A stretch of DNA of 64,000 nt from Tanypteryx hageni (lineage: Eukaryota > Arthropoda > Insecta > Odonata > Petaluridae), in NCBI GenBank assembly GCA_028673005.1, contig CM054116.1, forward strand, positions 135,213,681 through 135,277,680, given 5' to 3'. Position numbers and translations under genes: made by a program. The notes beneath the pieces are model-generated. The model did no database searches. It saw only the letters and a program-made list of their open reading frames with translations, and was not told the DNA's origin. Below, in pieces: positions 52,701 through 58,700 of the stretch (position 1 is its first letter; each line of letters starts with the position of its first letter).

Positions 52701-54676
52701 CCCAAGCTGCATTCAGAGATCAATGGCTGCCCTCTTTAAGAAATATTTACTAGACCTGAAAACTAGAGAAAACACTTATCCTCAAGATCCAAAACAGTAT
52801 TTTTATGATATCCAAAAATTACATGTGGAAAGTCTGCATTATTGACTTACCTGCCTATAAATAGCAAAACACCTGACAAGAATATTTAAAAAAAACCCTA
52901 AAGGAAGGGAAATCCTATGTAAAACATTCTTACAAATTCATTCAGGTCAAACCAGGATACATCATCATTAATTTTGATGTTGTATCCCTGTTCATAGGTA
53001 TCAAGCTACCGAAATGATACAGAGAAAAAAAGAAAGGTGACTCATAGAAATATGCCCCACATTGACACATTTCTTGTGTAAAGGTGAATGCTACAAAAAG
53101 CAGACTCTCTTGTACTGCACCAAACCAATTTCCATGAAAATAAAAAATTATAGGAATTAATTTTAACAAATGTTCTTATGATCAAATAAGATTATGGAAA
53201 CCTAGGACATACTGCATACCATAAATCCATTGCCAGTAACAGTTCTCTACCACTAAGCTCTGATCATCACCCAACCTAAATAAGTGGATGATTAACAACT
53301 TCCATCAACAAGCATAAAGGAAAAATAAGATAATTCTTAAGAGGTAACAAAATCAGAAAACCTTATAGGAGTAAGGGACACAAGAAGAAAGCATTCATAT
53401 GAGACATGACAAGCAGGAATGTCTCTTAAGAAAACACAATTTTTGGACAATTTTTACTCACAAATGTCAAATAAGAATCATGGCCAACAGTAGCAAACAT
53501 CAAACTTCCACAAACCAAAGGTTTTTATATGATGCCTTGTGATGCATATGTTGGGGAAATTATATGTGGACACAAAAAGGCAATTAGGATGAATGTATGT
53601 GATAAGCCAATAGCCAAGCAAAATTCAGTGGGATGCTTGATTAGTGTCAATAAAGCAAAGTTACTTGTGAAAACCAGACACCACACAAACAGAATAATTA
53701 GGAAACTAACAAAAATAAGAAAACGCTCTGGAAACATTAGCAGCAATGGAGAAGCAAGAGAAGTGACCAATGGAAACCAAACTTACACCAGCTTAAGATC
53801 TCATGCTAGAAAAACAAATGGCTGTTGAGCATTCCTCGCATCTCTTTCTCCCCTGCCACTGCTTACCCTGGATAGAACAACACAACATCGGTCCTCAGGT
53901 AGATTCTAGCAATGGAGGCAAAACATCAGTGGTAGACAATGGGATGTGGGTCTACCCAAGGAGCACCCTATTCAGTCAACTCTTGCTAAGGTTTCAACCA
54001 AGAAATAAATAATGCTGATTAATTATTGTTCTACCAAGAATAATATTTTGCTGAGCTGGATTTGTTATCTACTTCTTATATGTGACAATTACTAGATTTC
54101 TCTTAATACAATATGAGAATCAGATATATGTTAATTTTTCAAAGGAACACAAAAAAAATTTGCTGGATTTTTATACAGCAGTTGCAAATTTATTTTTTAA
54201 ATTTGTACAGTTTTAACATATAATTGTTTGTATCATTAGCATTTGCCTCATTTTCATATTTTTTCTGTGTTAAAAAGTTGTGATGTTAAGGGGTTCAGAA
54301 CAAAGGGAAACAGTATAGTTTGTGTACTGTACTTAAATTCATTAAAGTGTTTACATTATTGACAATTAAGATGATTTTCTGCCAGCAAGGTCTAATCTAC
54401 TTCACATTGTAATGAGAGAACTTGGAATATCAGAGTGTTAAAATGGAACTGGTTGTCCATAACTATCCTCATTTATATTTTTGTACAGCAAAATTCAAAA
54501 CCTCTGGGTGGACGCCGTAGTTCAAGTGAGTCAACAGTTAAGAGTCATCAGGGGGGAGGTCCACGTGTGCTGCCACCACCTCTGTCATTTGTACCTGCCA
54601 ATCTAAGAGAGTTACTTGATTCAGATTTACTTTGGGAATTTGATATATTCAAGTTGGAAAAGCTGTCTCAGTTGAA
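19575..54676 (+). CDS. Pde8: High-affinity cAMP phosphodiesterase 8, N-terminal half (nine exons)
   Basis: PDE8 enzymes hydrolyse cAMP to 5'-AMP with high affinity and limit PKA signalling in the cytosol. Nine exons join without breaking phase: 19575-19765, 24068-24127, 25624-25684, 32236-32403, 36426-36637, 38647-38804, 41765-41901, 49089-49196, 54489-54676 (1283 nt, 427 codons plus two bases). Visible residues 1-125 form the PDE8 receiver-like domain (LLVAFGRED, VVIIDRRH, LDADELCRSIR). Residues 140-235 form the PAS domain (ALDKCREIIHVTD, YVNRASERLLGY). The linker has RKAS (Ser274) and RRQS (Ser292). SLTMEAPITRV and ILRSTELYSPKL are PDE8 signatures, and WEFDIFKLEKLSQ leads into the catalytic domain, which lies beyond 64000. 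The start exon is not identified. All junctions are GT/AG with no stops, so the gene looks functional despite transposon-filled introns. Confidence 0.95.
20301..20411. repeat. Inverted repeat, 22-bp perfect arms
   Basis: The arms 20301-20322 and 20390-20411 are perfect reverse complements around a 67-nt loop (ATGATGAAAATAAAACTTGG in the left arm). Complementarity continues imperfectly into the loop (TCCACATA against TATGTGGA). Confidence 0.9.
20840..20898. mobile_element. hAT terminal fragment next to the following MITE
   Basis: GGTCCGCGGACCCTAG, then TTTGGGAAGCACTG, is the reverse complement of a CAGTGCTTCCCAAA-type hAT end, with the GC-rich subterminal region usual for such MITEs. A similar end, GGTTAAGAACCACTG, stops at about 20613. 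Left ends were not identified. Confidence 0.5.
20907..21293. mobile_element. hAT-type MITE with 8-bp target duplication
   Basis: The left end is CAGGGGTCTCAAACTCGC. The right end, read in reverse complement, is CGGGGGTCTCGATCTCGC. Flanks CTCTAGAA (20899-20906) and CTCTAAAA (21294-21301) match at 7 of 8. The CGCGGGCCGCAG-type subterminal region is typical of this family. It has no transposase. Confidence 0.85.
24068..24127 (+). CDS. Pde8: Pde8 exon: receiver-like domain, second part
   Basis: Acceptor TTTAAAG and donor GTAAGT; 60 nt, phase 2 in and phase 2 out. It encodes the rest of Arg, then SIRSSKGGQYAVILAVVKK, which continues the LCRSIR of the previous exon. Confidence 0.93.
24128..25623 (+). 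other. Pde8 intron; possible tRNA-like SINE fragment
   Basis: On the minus strand at about 24843-24854, GGGTTCGAGTCC is a perfect tRNA B box. The A box is weak. No other feature was recognised, and the open frames at 25097-25671 resemble nothing known. Confidence 0.5.
25624..25684 (+). CDS. Pde8: Pde8 exon: end of receiver-like domain
   Basis: Acceptor CTTTTGCAG and donor GTGAGC; 61 nt, leaving phase 0. It encodes FADKTDESAILSIVNIGYDR, equivalent to the stretch before the ARG/PHE-rich end of the mammalian receiver domain. Confidence 0.92.
26174..26706 (+). repeat. PLE-1 left inverted arm
   Basis: Reverse complement of 28881-29414 with scattered differences. It contains five copies of CAGGGACC, at about 26308, 26402, 26459, 26577 and 26633, each preceded at some distance by a GGTTTRYG-type phrase. 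Confidence 0.9.
26986..28780 (+). pseudogene. PLE-1 reverse transcriptase plus GIY-YIG endonuclease, broken
   Basis: PLEs encode a telomerase-related reverse transcriptase fused to a C-terminal GIY-YIG nuclease. Block 26986-27177 holds the N-terminal region (PPTEDLVADIESTVKSL). The frame 27147-28538 carries MYYLPKIHKKDITLRPIVS, SFDVVSLF, GTTMGNSLSPFLSNLF, the catalytic WFRYFDDIFAVF, FTLEKEKTLTFLDLLLTG and FNIHRKPTRTDRHIPSKSNH. Beyond 28397 the same frame reads CGGCDKIYIGQTKRKIETRF, the GIY-YIG core. Lesions seen: an overlap frameshift near 27150, single stops near 27534 and 28395, and a stop at about 28536 followed by a frame change, after which SSVATHIQEHHHPITIENL completes the nuclease. The active-site aspartates are intact, so the copy is only modestly decayed. 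Confidence 0.9.
28835..28862 (+). ncRNA. Hammerhead-ribozyme-like core in PLE-1
   Basis: CTGATGA (28835-28841), then GAGGGC and GCTCTT able to pair as stem II, then GAAA (28858-28861). A possible stem III follows (ACGTA with TACGT, one bulged U). Stem I is weak. PLEs are known to carry hammerhead motifs near their pseudo-LTRs. Activity is untested. Confidence 0.4.
28881..29414 (-). repeat. PLE-1 right inverted arm
   Basis: Begins CCTCATCTTTAGAT and ends ATTTCTATTTAACA, the reverse complement of the left arm at 26174-26706. Confidence 0.9.
29911..32235 (+). other. Pde8 intron remainder; tRNA-like A-box stretch
   Basis: On the minus strand at about 31235-31265, GGTGGTATAGTGGTTAGGAT resembles the A-box half of a tRNA-derived SINE; the B box is not convincing. 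Nothing else was recognised in this 2.3 kb. Confidence 0.4.
32236..32403 (+). CDS. Pde8: Pde8 exon: receiver-to-PAS linker and start of PAS
   Basis: Acceptor TTGTTTCAG and donor GTGGGT; 168 nt, 56 codons, phase 0 at both ends. Key text: SSIGACLADIIQAELNDVAL, QQLAATQTLLVALDKCREII and HVTDTSHQIQ. It matches the PDE8 region leading into the PAS fold. Confidence 0.95.
32404..34424 (+). other. Pde8 intron; acidic minus-strand ORF at 33295-33498
   Basis: The 67-codon minus-strand frame 33498-33295 is rich in Asp, Glu and Ser (YIESDLSDSGDEESES). Acidic segments like this open many piggyBac transposases, but no transposase core follows. A short AATGAACGTTTCTTATYAAC phrase recurs at about 33066 and 33183. 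No other feature is seen. Confidence 0.35.
34425..34582 (+). CDS. THAP-domain exon, nested in a Pde8 intron
   Basis: ATG at 34425 opens MSFCAVFGCNNSYKN, followed by VRFFRYPQE, WIRACWRRDNIN and GKNR, then donor GTATTT at 34583. This is the N-terminal half of a THAP zinc finger: the first two Cys (residues 4 and 9), the F/R-F-P strand and the conserved Trp. THAP domains bind DNA and occur in host regulators and in P-element-type transposases. The downstream Cys and His ligands should lie in the next exon, which I could not find between 34583 and 36425. The stop-free exon ending in a plausible donor suggests either a small nested gene or a truncated P-like transposon. It could also be spliced by accident into Pde8, but its ATG and phase do not require that. 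Confidence 0.65.
34583..36425 (+). other. Pde8 intron remainder
   Basis: Apart from the dispersed repeat at 36020-36170, no coding block, repeat or RNA was recognised. The minus-strand frame 35401-35084 resembles no known family. Confidence 0.5.
36020..36170 (+). repeat. Dispersed repeat, copy 2 (first copy 18653-18840)
   Basis: Shares GATCCAAACAGAACTTATGA, TATATTGGCTTTAATAG and TAGCTCTTTGTGTT with the copy upstream of Pde8, in the same order and orientation. Confidence 0.65.
36426..36637 (+). CDS. Pde8: Pde8 exon: PAS domain core
   Basis: Acceptor CAAACAG and donor GTTTGT; 212 nt, phase 0 in and phase 2 out. It encodes YVNRASERLLGYKLEDARG, GRSWEGSVACCRQMGDTV and LHCRISPVSISS. The N-R-A-x-E-x-L-L-G-Y box and the W-E-G strand are typical PAS features. 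Confidence 0.95.
36940..38174. mobile_element. TIR element, ATAAGACGCACC type, decayed
   Basis: The left end is TACCGTATTTTTCGGCATAT, then AAGAC, with repeats of ATAAGACGCACC just inside. The right end AGTGCGTCCCATATGCTGAG is an imperfect complement. No transposase was seen inside. Similar single ends occur at about 43213-43300 and 46684-46760, flanking the hAT element, and may be another split copy. It belongs to the same general type as the ATAAGTCGACC elements at 26030 and 47113 but is a distinct family. Confidence 0.5.
38647..38804 (+). CDS. Pde8: Pde8 exon: linker with PKA-type site
   Basis: Acceptor AACAATTAG and donor GTGTGT; 158 nt, phase 2 in and phase 1 out. It encodes TPTHLVWVHDPPLLLAEKAL, MYPLPRGSLRSIRKASYDIK and SLNSD. 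R-K-A-S at visible residues 271-274 aligns with the RRKES serine that PKA phosphorylates in mammalian PDE8A. Confidence 0.94.
38805..39171 (+). other. Pde8 intron before PLE-2; nothing recognised
   Basis: AT-rich sequence without a recognised feature. Confidence 0.5.
39220..39446 (-). repeat. PLE-2 left (3') inverted arm with hammerhead-like core
   Basis: Reverse complement of 40774-41000. On the minus strand 39305 down to 39276 reads CTGAGGA, then about 18 nt, then GAAA followed by CGTCGTC. Confidence 0.85.
39591..40770 (-). pseudogene. PLE-2 reverse transcriptase and GIY-YIG remnant, catalytic Asp lost
   Basis: The minus strand from about 40770 begins within the N-terminal region (DPTAKIEHLTRNLVKRSSIP), so the front of the protein is missing. 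After a frame change, 40576-40100 holds RSPSYVKNSF, SFDVVSLFTNVP, GAAMGSPLSPVIADLYMDDF and RYVYDTFVVW. In PLEs this last box is normally RYVDDT, so the first catalytic Asp has become Tyr. A frameshift at about 40150 leads to MEIEEDGRIPFLDVLVSRK. Another leads to the GIY-YIG region at 39872-39591 (CVKKTCDFLPKAKARLSNMI, then QVQCSCEKSYIGQMGRSITC). It is a dead copy, unable to copy itself. Confidence 0.9.
40774..41000 (+). repeat. PLE-2 right (5') inverted arm
   Basis: Contains TATAAATA at 40873-40880 and CTGAGGA at 40915-40921; the downstream GAAA is mutated to GAAT in this arm. Confidence 0.85.
41016..41764 (+). other. Pde8 intron remainder; nothing recognised
   Basis: AT-rich sequence with no open frame or repeat that I could identify. 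Confidence 0.5.
41765..41901 (+). CDS. Pde8: Pde8 exon: RRQS and EAPITRV linker
   Basis: Acceptor GATTTTAG and donor GTCAGA; 137 nt, phase 1 in and phase 0 out. It encodes SQFIRRQSLAKLHSLTMEAP, then ITRVMSLLYAAQES. This is the most PDE8-diagnostic block of the linker; in mammalian PDE8A the same basic segment has been reported to contact RAF1, a role only inferred here. Confidence 0.95.
41990..42880 (-). mobile_element. Decayed mariner transposase
   Basis: Read on the minus strand, a GRPRS-like linker region is followed by EISYKSCQRILTEHGMDC, then VISGDEM (mariner ITGDET, first catalytic Asp), then CFLDIDWIVHQEFVLQSQTI (FFDIDGIVHHEFVPPGQT). Next come HFYIEVLWHLWEYVQ, NAPAHGPF-like text (mariner DNAPAH) and GDYFQ near 42040. 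The main frame is 42727-42335; stops and frameshifts break the rest. The order and motifs are those of Tc1/mariner mariner-type transposases. Terminal repeats were not located. Confidence 0.85.
42881..43559 (+). other. Pde8 intron; possible TIR-element end at 43213
   Basis: ACCTGTATATATGATGCACC at about 43224 resembles the ATAAGACGCACC-type ends seen at 36940. The matching right end may be at 46684-46760 (CTCGTATAAGGTGCACCCTG), which would put the hAT element inside it. No gene is seen. Confidence 0.35.
43570..43675 (-). repeat. tRNA-like SINE head, tentative
   Basis: On the minus strand GTAGTAGTGGTTAGCATGTG (A-box-like) is followed about 60 nt later by GATGGGTTCTAAGG (B-box-like). The spacing is longer than in a tRNA, so the call is weak. 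Confidence 0.35.
43748..46394 (+). mobile_element. hAT element with TIRs and perfect 8-bp target duplication
   Basis: ATTATAAG is duplicated at 43740-43747 and 46395-46402. Terminal inverted repeats TAGACCGTGGATCTTTAGGT (left) and TAGACCGCAGATTTTTAGGT (right, reversed) match at 17 of 20. Subterminal regions on both sides are rich in a degenerate GCCTAAAAATGCCTATTT-type motif, probably transposase binding sites. Length is 2647 bp. Confidence 0.95.
44340..46035 (+). pseudogene. hAT transposase (CGGBP1-related type) with an intron, broken
   Basis: Exon A ends at 44419: IRQWLQEIPYFTTDGKIIIC, then QACNKE, with donor GTAAGT. Exon B starts at 44682 after TTTATAG: VSSYKKTHLTQHVQGVLHK. Joined, these give a BED-like CxxC...HxxxH finger split by an intron of 262 bp. 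Downstream, 44763-45131 reads KNQFDADLCHAIVAANIPFR, YCHQSVPSESTIGKNYVQPT and WISVNETTDALSRYMANLVV. Later blocks read FYPSLVHVTCLARGLNRVAE (45222-45416) and PDVPLPPVPVLSRWGTWLKA (45423-45755). The C-terminal dimerisation part is near 45890 (SVDVERSFF, KMILTDK). Stops near 44745, 45131, 45190 and 45416 and a frameshift near 45750 kill it. The usual SVDETTD has become SVNETTD, losing the first catalytic Asp. Confidence 0.88.
46403..47112 (+). other. Pde8 intron remainder; nothing clear
   Basis: Apart from the possible TIR-element end at 46684-46760, nothing was recognised. Confidence 0.4.
47113..48040. mobile_element. TA-flanked TIR element, copy 2, interrupted by a hAT MITE
   Basis: Left end TACCGTATATGCCTGCATAT, then AAGTCGACC; right end GCCGGCATATATGGTA. 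It is inverted relative to copy 1 (26030-29910). About 580 bp remain without the insertion at 47564-47904. Interior phrases such as CAATGGAGCAGCTGATTCAA match copy 1 in complement. Confidence 0.85.
47564..47904. mobile_element. hAT-type MITE (CAGGGGTCGGCAACC ends)
   Basis: Left end CAGGGGTCGGCAACCTATGG, right end GGTTGCCAACCCCTG. GCGGCCCGC-type subterminal sequence lies on both sides. Flanks ACCTTAAC (47556-47563) and ACCTACAC (47905-47912) match at 6 of 8. The uninterrupted copy of the host repeat reads ACCTACGC here, supporting this as the target site. Confidence 0.85.
48330..48573. mobile_element. hAT-type MITE, decayed
   Basis: Left end CAATGGTTCCCAAACTGGGC; right end CAGTTTCGGAACTGCTG, its imperfect complement. 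The flanking octamers do not match, so it is an old copy. Confidence 0.6.
48574..49088 (+). other. Pde8 intron remainder; nothing recognised
   Basis: The two overlapping open frames at 48500-48853 show no family resemblance. Confidence 0.5.
49089..49196 (+). CDS. Pde8: Pde8 exon: ALDILRSTELYSPKL
   Basis: Acceptor TCAAATCAG and donor GTACGT; 108 nt, phase 0 both ends. It encodes ALDILRSTELYSPKLTEESV, CPDDPVANDLIGALLS. The L-E-I-L-R-T-T-E-L-Y-S-P signature of PDE8 is conserved. Confidence 0.95.
49197..50029 (+). other. Pde8 intron; nothing recognised
   Basis: AT-rich, no open frame or repeat seen. Confidence 0.5.
50030..51985. repeat. Tandem array of about 0.66-0.71-kb units, three copies
   Basis: TAGTTGGTGCTAGCATTCTG opens unit 1 at 50041; variants open unit 2 at about 50749 and unit 3 at about 51406. 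Each opens with a small TGCTTGC...GCAAGCA palindrome. Each continues with a CATTTCATCTCACCTTGAAA-like segment and then the AT-rich phrases also found at 1-640. Unit 3 stops where the third PLE fragment begins at about 51990. Confidence 0.85.
52000..54010 (+). mobile_element. Third Penelope-like element, heavily decayed
   Basis: CTGAAGA (52121-52127), then about 16 nt, then GAAA (52144-52147) repeats the terminal motif of the other PLEs. Further in, IINFDVVSLFIGIKLP at about 52968-53015 matches PLE SFDVVSLFTNVP. LGHTAYHKSIASNSS at about 53200 resembles the post-catalytic basic block. DAYVGEIICGHKKAIRMN at about 53540-53595 resembles a ruined GIY-YIG nuclease. Stops and frameshifts occur throughout and the catalytic YxDD box was not found. 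The element is much older than PLE-1 and PLE-2. Confidence 0.6.
52121..52148 (+). ncRNA. Hammerhead-like core motif in the third PLE
   Basis: CTGAAGA followed by a short segment (TGCCCACTTAATGGAT) and GAAA, the same order as in PLE-1 and PLE-2. Stem II pairing is imperfect. This is a motif call, not evidence of activity. Confidence 0.3.
54011..54488 (+). other. Pde8 intron remainder; nothing recognised
   Basis: AT-rich spacer leading into the TTTTTGTACAG acceptor. Confidence 0.5.
54489..54676 (+). CDS. Pde8: Pde8 exon: entry to the catalytic region
   Basis: Acceptor TTTGTACAG and donor GTAAGA; 188 nt, phase 0 in and phase 2 out. It encodes a Ser-rich stretch (GGRRSSSESTVKSHQGGG), then PPPLSFVPANLRELLDSD and LLWEFDIFKLEKLSQLK. 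The W-x-F-D-I-F-x-L-E motif marks the start of the PDE catalytic fold; the metal-binding HD exons lie beyond the window. Confidence 0.95.
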
Positions 54677-55730
54677 GTAAGATTCTTCTTTTATTCTGGA
54701 AATTGCAATAGTTTAATTTATCTAAAAGTAATTGAGGACATTCTTTGTTTGGATTATTGATTGATTGTGGAGTTTAATAACAAATGAACTAGATGTTTAT
54801 ACATAATGTTATTTAATATTGATGAAGTATATGCATACATTATAGCTAGGCTTGGTAGGATTTGACTTTTATTTTTTTTTAAATCGACGTTTATTTTTCT
54901 GAGAGATTTCCAATGACTATCGATGCCTAAAATTAATACTTAAATATAGTGCTGGCAGTTTTCGGCCTCTCAATTTGATGATTTAAATTTACATTTTACA
55001 TAGAAATTCTATGTAAAATTTACGCATATTTTACAATTCTGTTTATTTATTTAAATTTTTATATTTTATGAATTCCTGAAAAAAAATTTCTTCAAAAATT
55101 GAATCGTTTTGGATCTAAATGGCAGTAAATTTCTATTATTCACTTTCAACAATGTAAAAAGTATATTTAAATTGTTAATTTGATCTCTTACTAATTAAAT
55201 CTTAACTTTAAACCAAGAAAATTACATTTGAGCCAGCCACAAAATTTTGCAGGCGGTTTTTGGGTTTATGACAAAATATCCATGAACTAAGTATACTACG
55301 GAAATCAAAATCCAGTACACAATGTGTTAATGCCAAATGCAACATATATTATATATATATTCCGTATTAGTCCCCCTCTTTTTGGCCAAAATTAGCAAAT
55401 GAAAATATCACCGCCGGCAGTAAGTGTAGGTAAGAAAACGATGAATTTATGAAACCTGGATAATATAATGTTGATTTTGCCAAGTAACACTTTTAAAAAA
55501 TAATTTTGCGAGTTCAGCATAAAGGCTTTTAGACATTCGTAAAATGTCAGCAATCTTTGTGTTGCCATTTTAACAGCATATGTATCAAATTTCCTATCCA
55601 GCCAATTACAAGTTCTGACATAGGTTTGTCAACACTCCTTTCCCATCAGTACCTATGAGGTGGAAAGCCACTCTTTTGCACATTGTGGACTTCAAGAATA
55701 TGAATAAAAGTATTGTATTAATAAATTAAA
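54677..55730 (+). other. Pde8 intron; nothing recognised
   Basis: AT-rich, with a short (TA)n at about 55347-55362. No gene. Confidence 0.5.
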
Positions 55731-55741
55731 TGTAATATATT

Positions 55742-58700
55742 CTTCTTCTTCATCTAAAGGCTAAGCCTTGTCTCTGCAACCATGAACTCCTGTCCTCTGC
55801 CATTCTCTTCAACATCTCGTACTTCTCAACTCCCATCACTGACTCCACGTCATCTAGGTATTTCTTTCTTGGTCTGCCTCTTCCTTTCTTCCCTAAAAGT
55901 TTCCCCTCCAAGATGTTCACAATTAATCCATTATGTCTAATCACATGGCCTAAAAATTTTGCCTTCCTTTCTTCCATTCCTCTGATCAGTTTCCTTTCTT
56001 CTTTTACTTCTTCCAAAACTTCAAGGTTTGTCTTTCTCTCTGTCCAACTTGTCTTTATCAATCTTCTCCATATCCACATTTCTGTCGCTTCCAGACGGGA
56101 CCTCTCCCTCTTTCCTAACGTCCAACTTTCACTACCATAAAGTATGGTACTCCAGACAAAAGCTTTTGCAAAGGATTTCCTTACTTCCAAATTCATGTGA
56201 CTGCTTGTCAGTAGGCTCCTTTTGCATTGAAAAGCTTGCTTTGCAAGTGCTATTCTTCTTTTCACTTCCTGTACACATCTATTATCTTCAGTAATTGTAC
56301 TACCTAGGTAGCAAAACTGCTTCACCTGCTCAATTTCCTGATTGTCTATTTTGATCTTTGATATTGTCCCTGCATTACTTTTGCCTATAACCATCAATTT
56401 GGTTTTCTTGATATTTATCTTTAATTCCCACTGTTTTAACGTGTCCGATAATACTTTCAGCATTTTATTCATTTCTCTTTTTGAATCGCTGAATATTACA
56501 ATGTCATCTGCAAATCTAATGCAGTGTATTCTAACTCCATTTATTTTTATGCCTTTTGTCTTTTCCTTCATAACTTCTATACTTTCTTCAATGAACATAT
56601 TAAACAAATATGGAGATAGCGGACATCCTTGTCTTACTCCTTTCCTTATCTTTGCTTCACTCTCTAATCCATTTATATTTATTCTTGTAGTTTGATTTTG
56701 ATAAAGCTTAAAAATTAATCTTCTGTCCCTCCAATCAATACCTATTTTTTTCATAGTCTTAAACAACAGTTCCCAATTAACTGTATCAAAGGCCTTCTCC
56801 AAATCAATAAACGTTAAATATAATGTCCTGTTCATTTCTAAACATCTTTCCATTATCACCCTGAGGGCTAATATAGCTTCTCTCGTTCCTCTCCCACTTC
56901 TAAATCCAAATTGATCTTCACTAATATAATGTTCTATTTTCCTTTTTATTCTGTTTTTCACGATATAAATTAAAACTTTTGAGGCGTGCGAAAGTAGTGA
57001 AATTGTTCTGTAGTTACTGCACTCCACTGCATTCCCCTTCTTTGGTAAACTTATAGTTTTACTTTTTATAAAGTCATCAGGTAATTTTCCTTTTTCGTAA
57101 CAATCTTTTATAATTTTAAAGAAATGTTCTTTTGCTTCCTCCCCTAAGTTCTTCAAAAGTTCTGCAACACCTGTTGCCTTGCCTGAATTAAGATTATTAA
57201 TAGCTTTATAAAACTCTTCTTTGGTTATTGTTGGGCCTAGCTCGTCATTTCTTATTTCCTCTTCATTTTCAATAAATCTACATCCATCTCCAACATCTCT
57301 TCCACTATATAATTCTTCTATGTATTCTTTCCACCGAGCACATACTTTTTCATTTTCCCATAACATATTTCCTTCCTTATCCTTAACTATTGCCGATTTA
57401 GTTCTTGGTTTGTACTGGAGAGTTTTAATTTTGAAGTATGCTTTGTCTTGCCTTCCTCCCTTTGTATCTTCCTCAATTTCCTTCACTATCTCTTTGGTCC
57501 ATCTCTCTTTTTCTTCTCTGCATTTGTTAATAATCTCATTCTTAACTTTTTTATAAGTTTCATCATTTCCATTCTTCCTCAACTTGTTCCTTTCTTCAAT
57601 TAAAATCAGTATCTCCTCAGTCATCCAAGGTTTTCTAGGCTCCAATTTTCTCTTTCCAATAACTTCCTCTGTAGCTTTAATAACCCCTTTTTTAAATTCC
57701 TCCCAACTAAGTTGTCCTTCATAATTTCTCATCAACTCATTTGTTTTTTCTTGGTAATTCTTAGCCGTTGGTAACTCTTTCAGTCCCTGTAGATGCCAGT
57801 TCTTTTTAACTGTTCTCTTTATTTTCTTAAACCTAATATTGCATTTTGCCATGACTAGCTTGTGGTCACTGTCTACATCTGGACCTGGGTAACTATAACA
57901 CGATTTTACCTGGTTCTTATATCTTCTTTTTACTAAAATATAATCTATTTGAAACCTTCTTCTGTCTGGCGCCTCCCATGTGTATCTTCTTCTTTTGGGA
58001 ACTTCAAAGAAAGTGTTTGATACCATCATCTCATTCTGTTCACAAAACTCAATTAATCTTTCTCCCCTTTCATTTGTTTCACCTAAACCAAATTTTCCTA
58101 CCATTCTACTATTTCGACTAGATCCAATCACAGCATTAAAGTCTCCCATTATTATTACATTATCTTTATCTTTTGTCATCTTTATAAGTTCTTCTATTTC
58201 TTCATACACCTTTTCTACTTCTCCTTCTTCTGCACTACTTGTTGGGAAATACGCTTGTATTATCACTGTATCCGTTGGCACGGTGCTCATTCTTACCATC
58301 AACAACCTATCATTTATGTGATATGTATTGCAAACACTGTTTGCCCATTTCTTACTAATAATGACTGCTATTCCATTCCTTCCTCTCTTTTCACCTCCAC
58401 TATGAATTATTCTAAATTTATCACTGTAAAAATCTCCTTTCTCTTGCCACCTTGTTTCACATAAACCTAAGATATCAATCTCATTTTTCTCCATTTCTTT
58501 CTTTATTTCTTCTAATTTACCTATTTTTAGTAATGTTCTGACGTTCCAAGTACCTATTTTGACGTTTTGACAGGGATTTCGTTGGATAACGACCTGAGAA
58601 GCCCTGCTACATCCCCTGCCGGATCTTGGGTTCCGAATACCATGATCAGTAACAAATTCCTTTCTAAAACCTTCCATGGTTGCTACCCTCGGGATATCCA

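Noticed and set aside
55913..58464. Several plus-strand open frames of 69-117 codons
   Set aside because: They lie antisense to the intact LINE frame and consist of Ser/Leu/Phe-rich shadow text.
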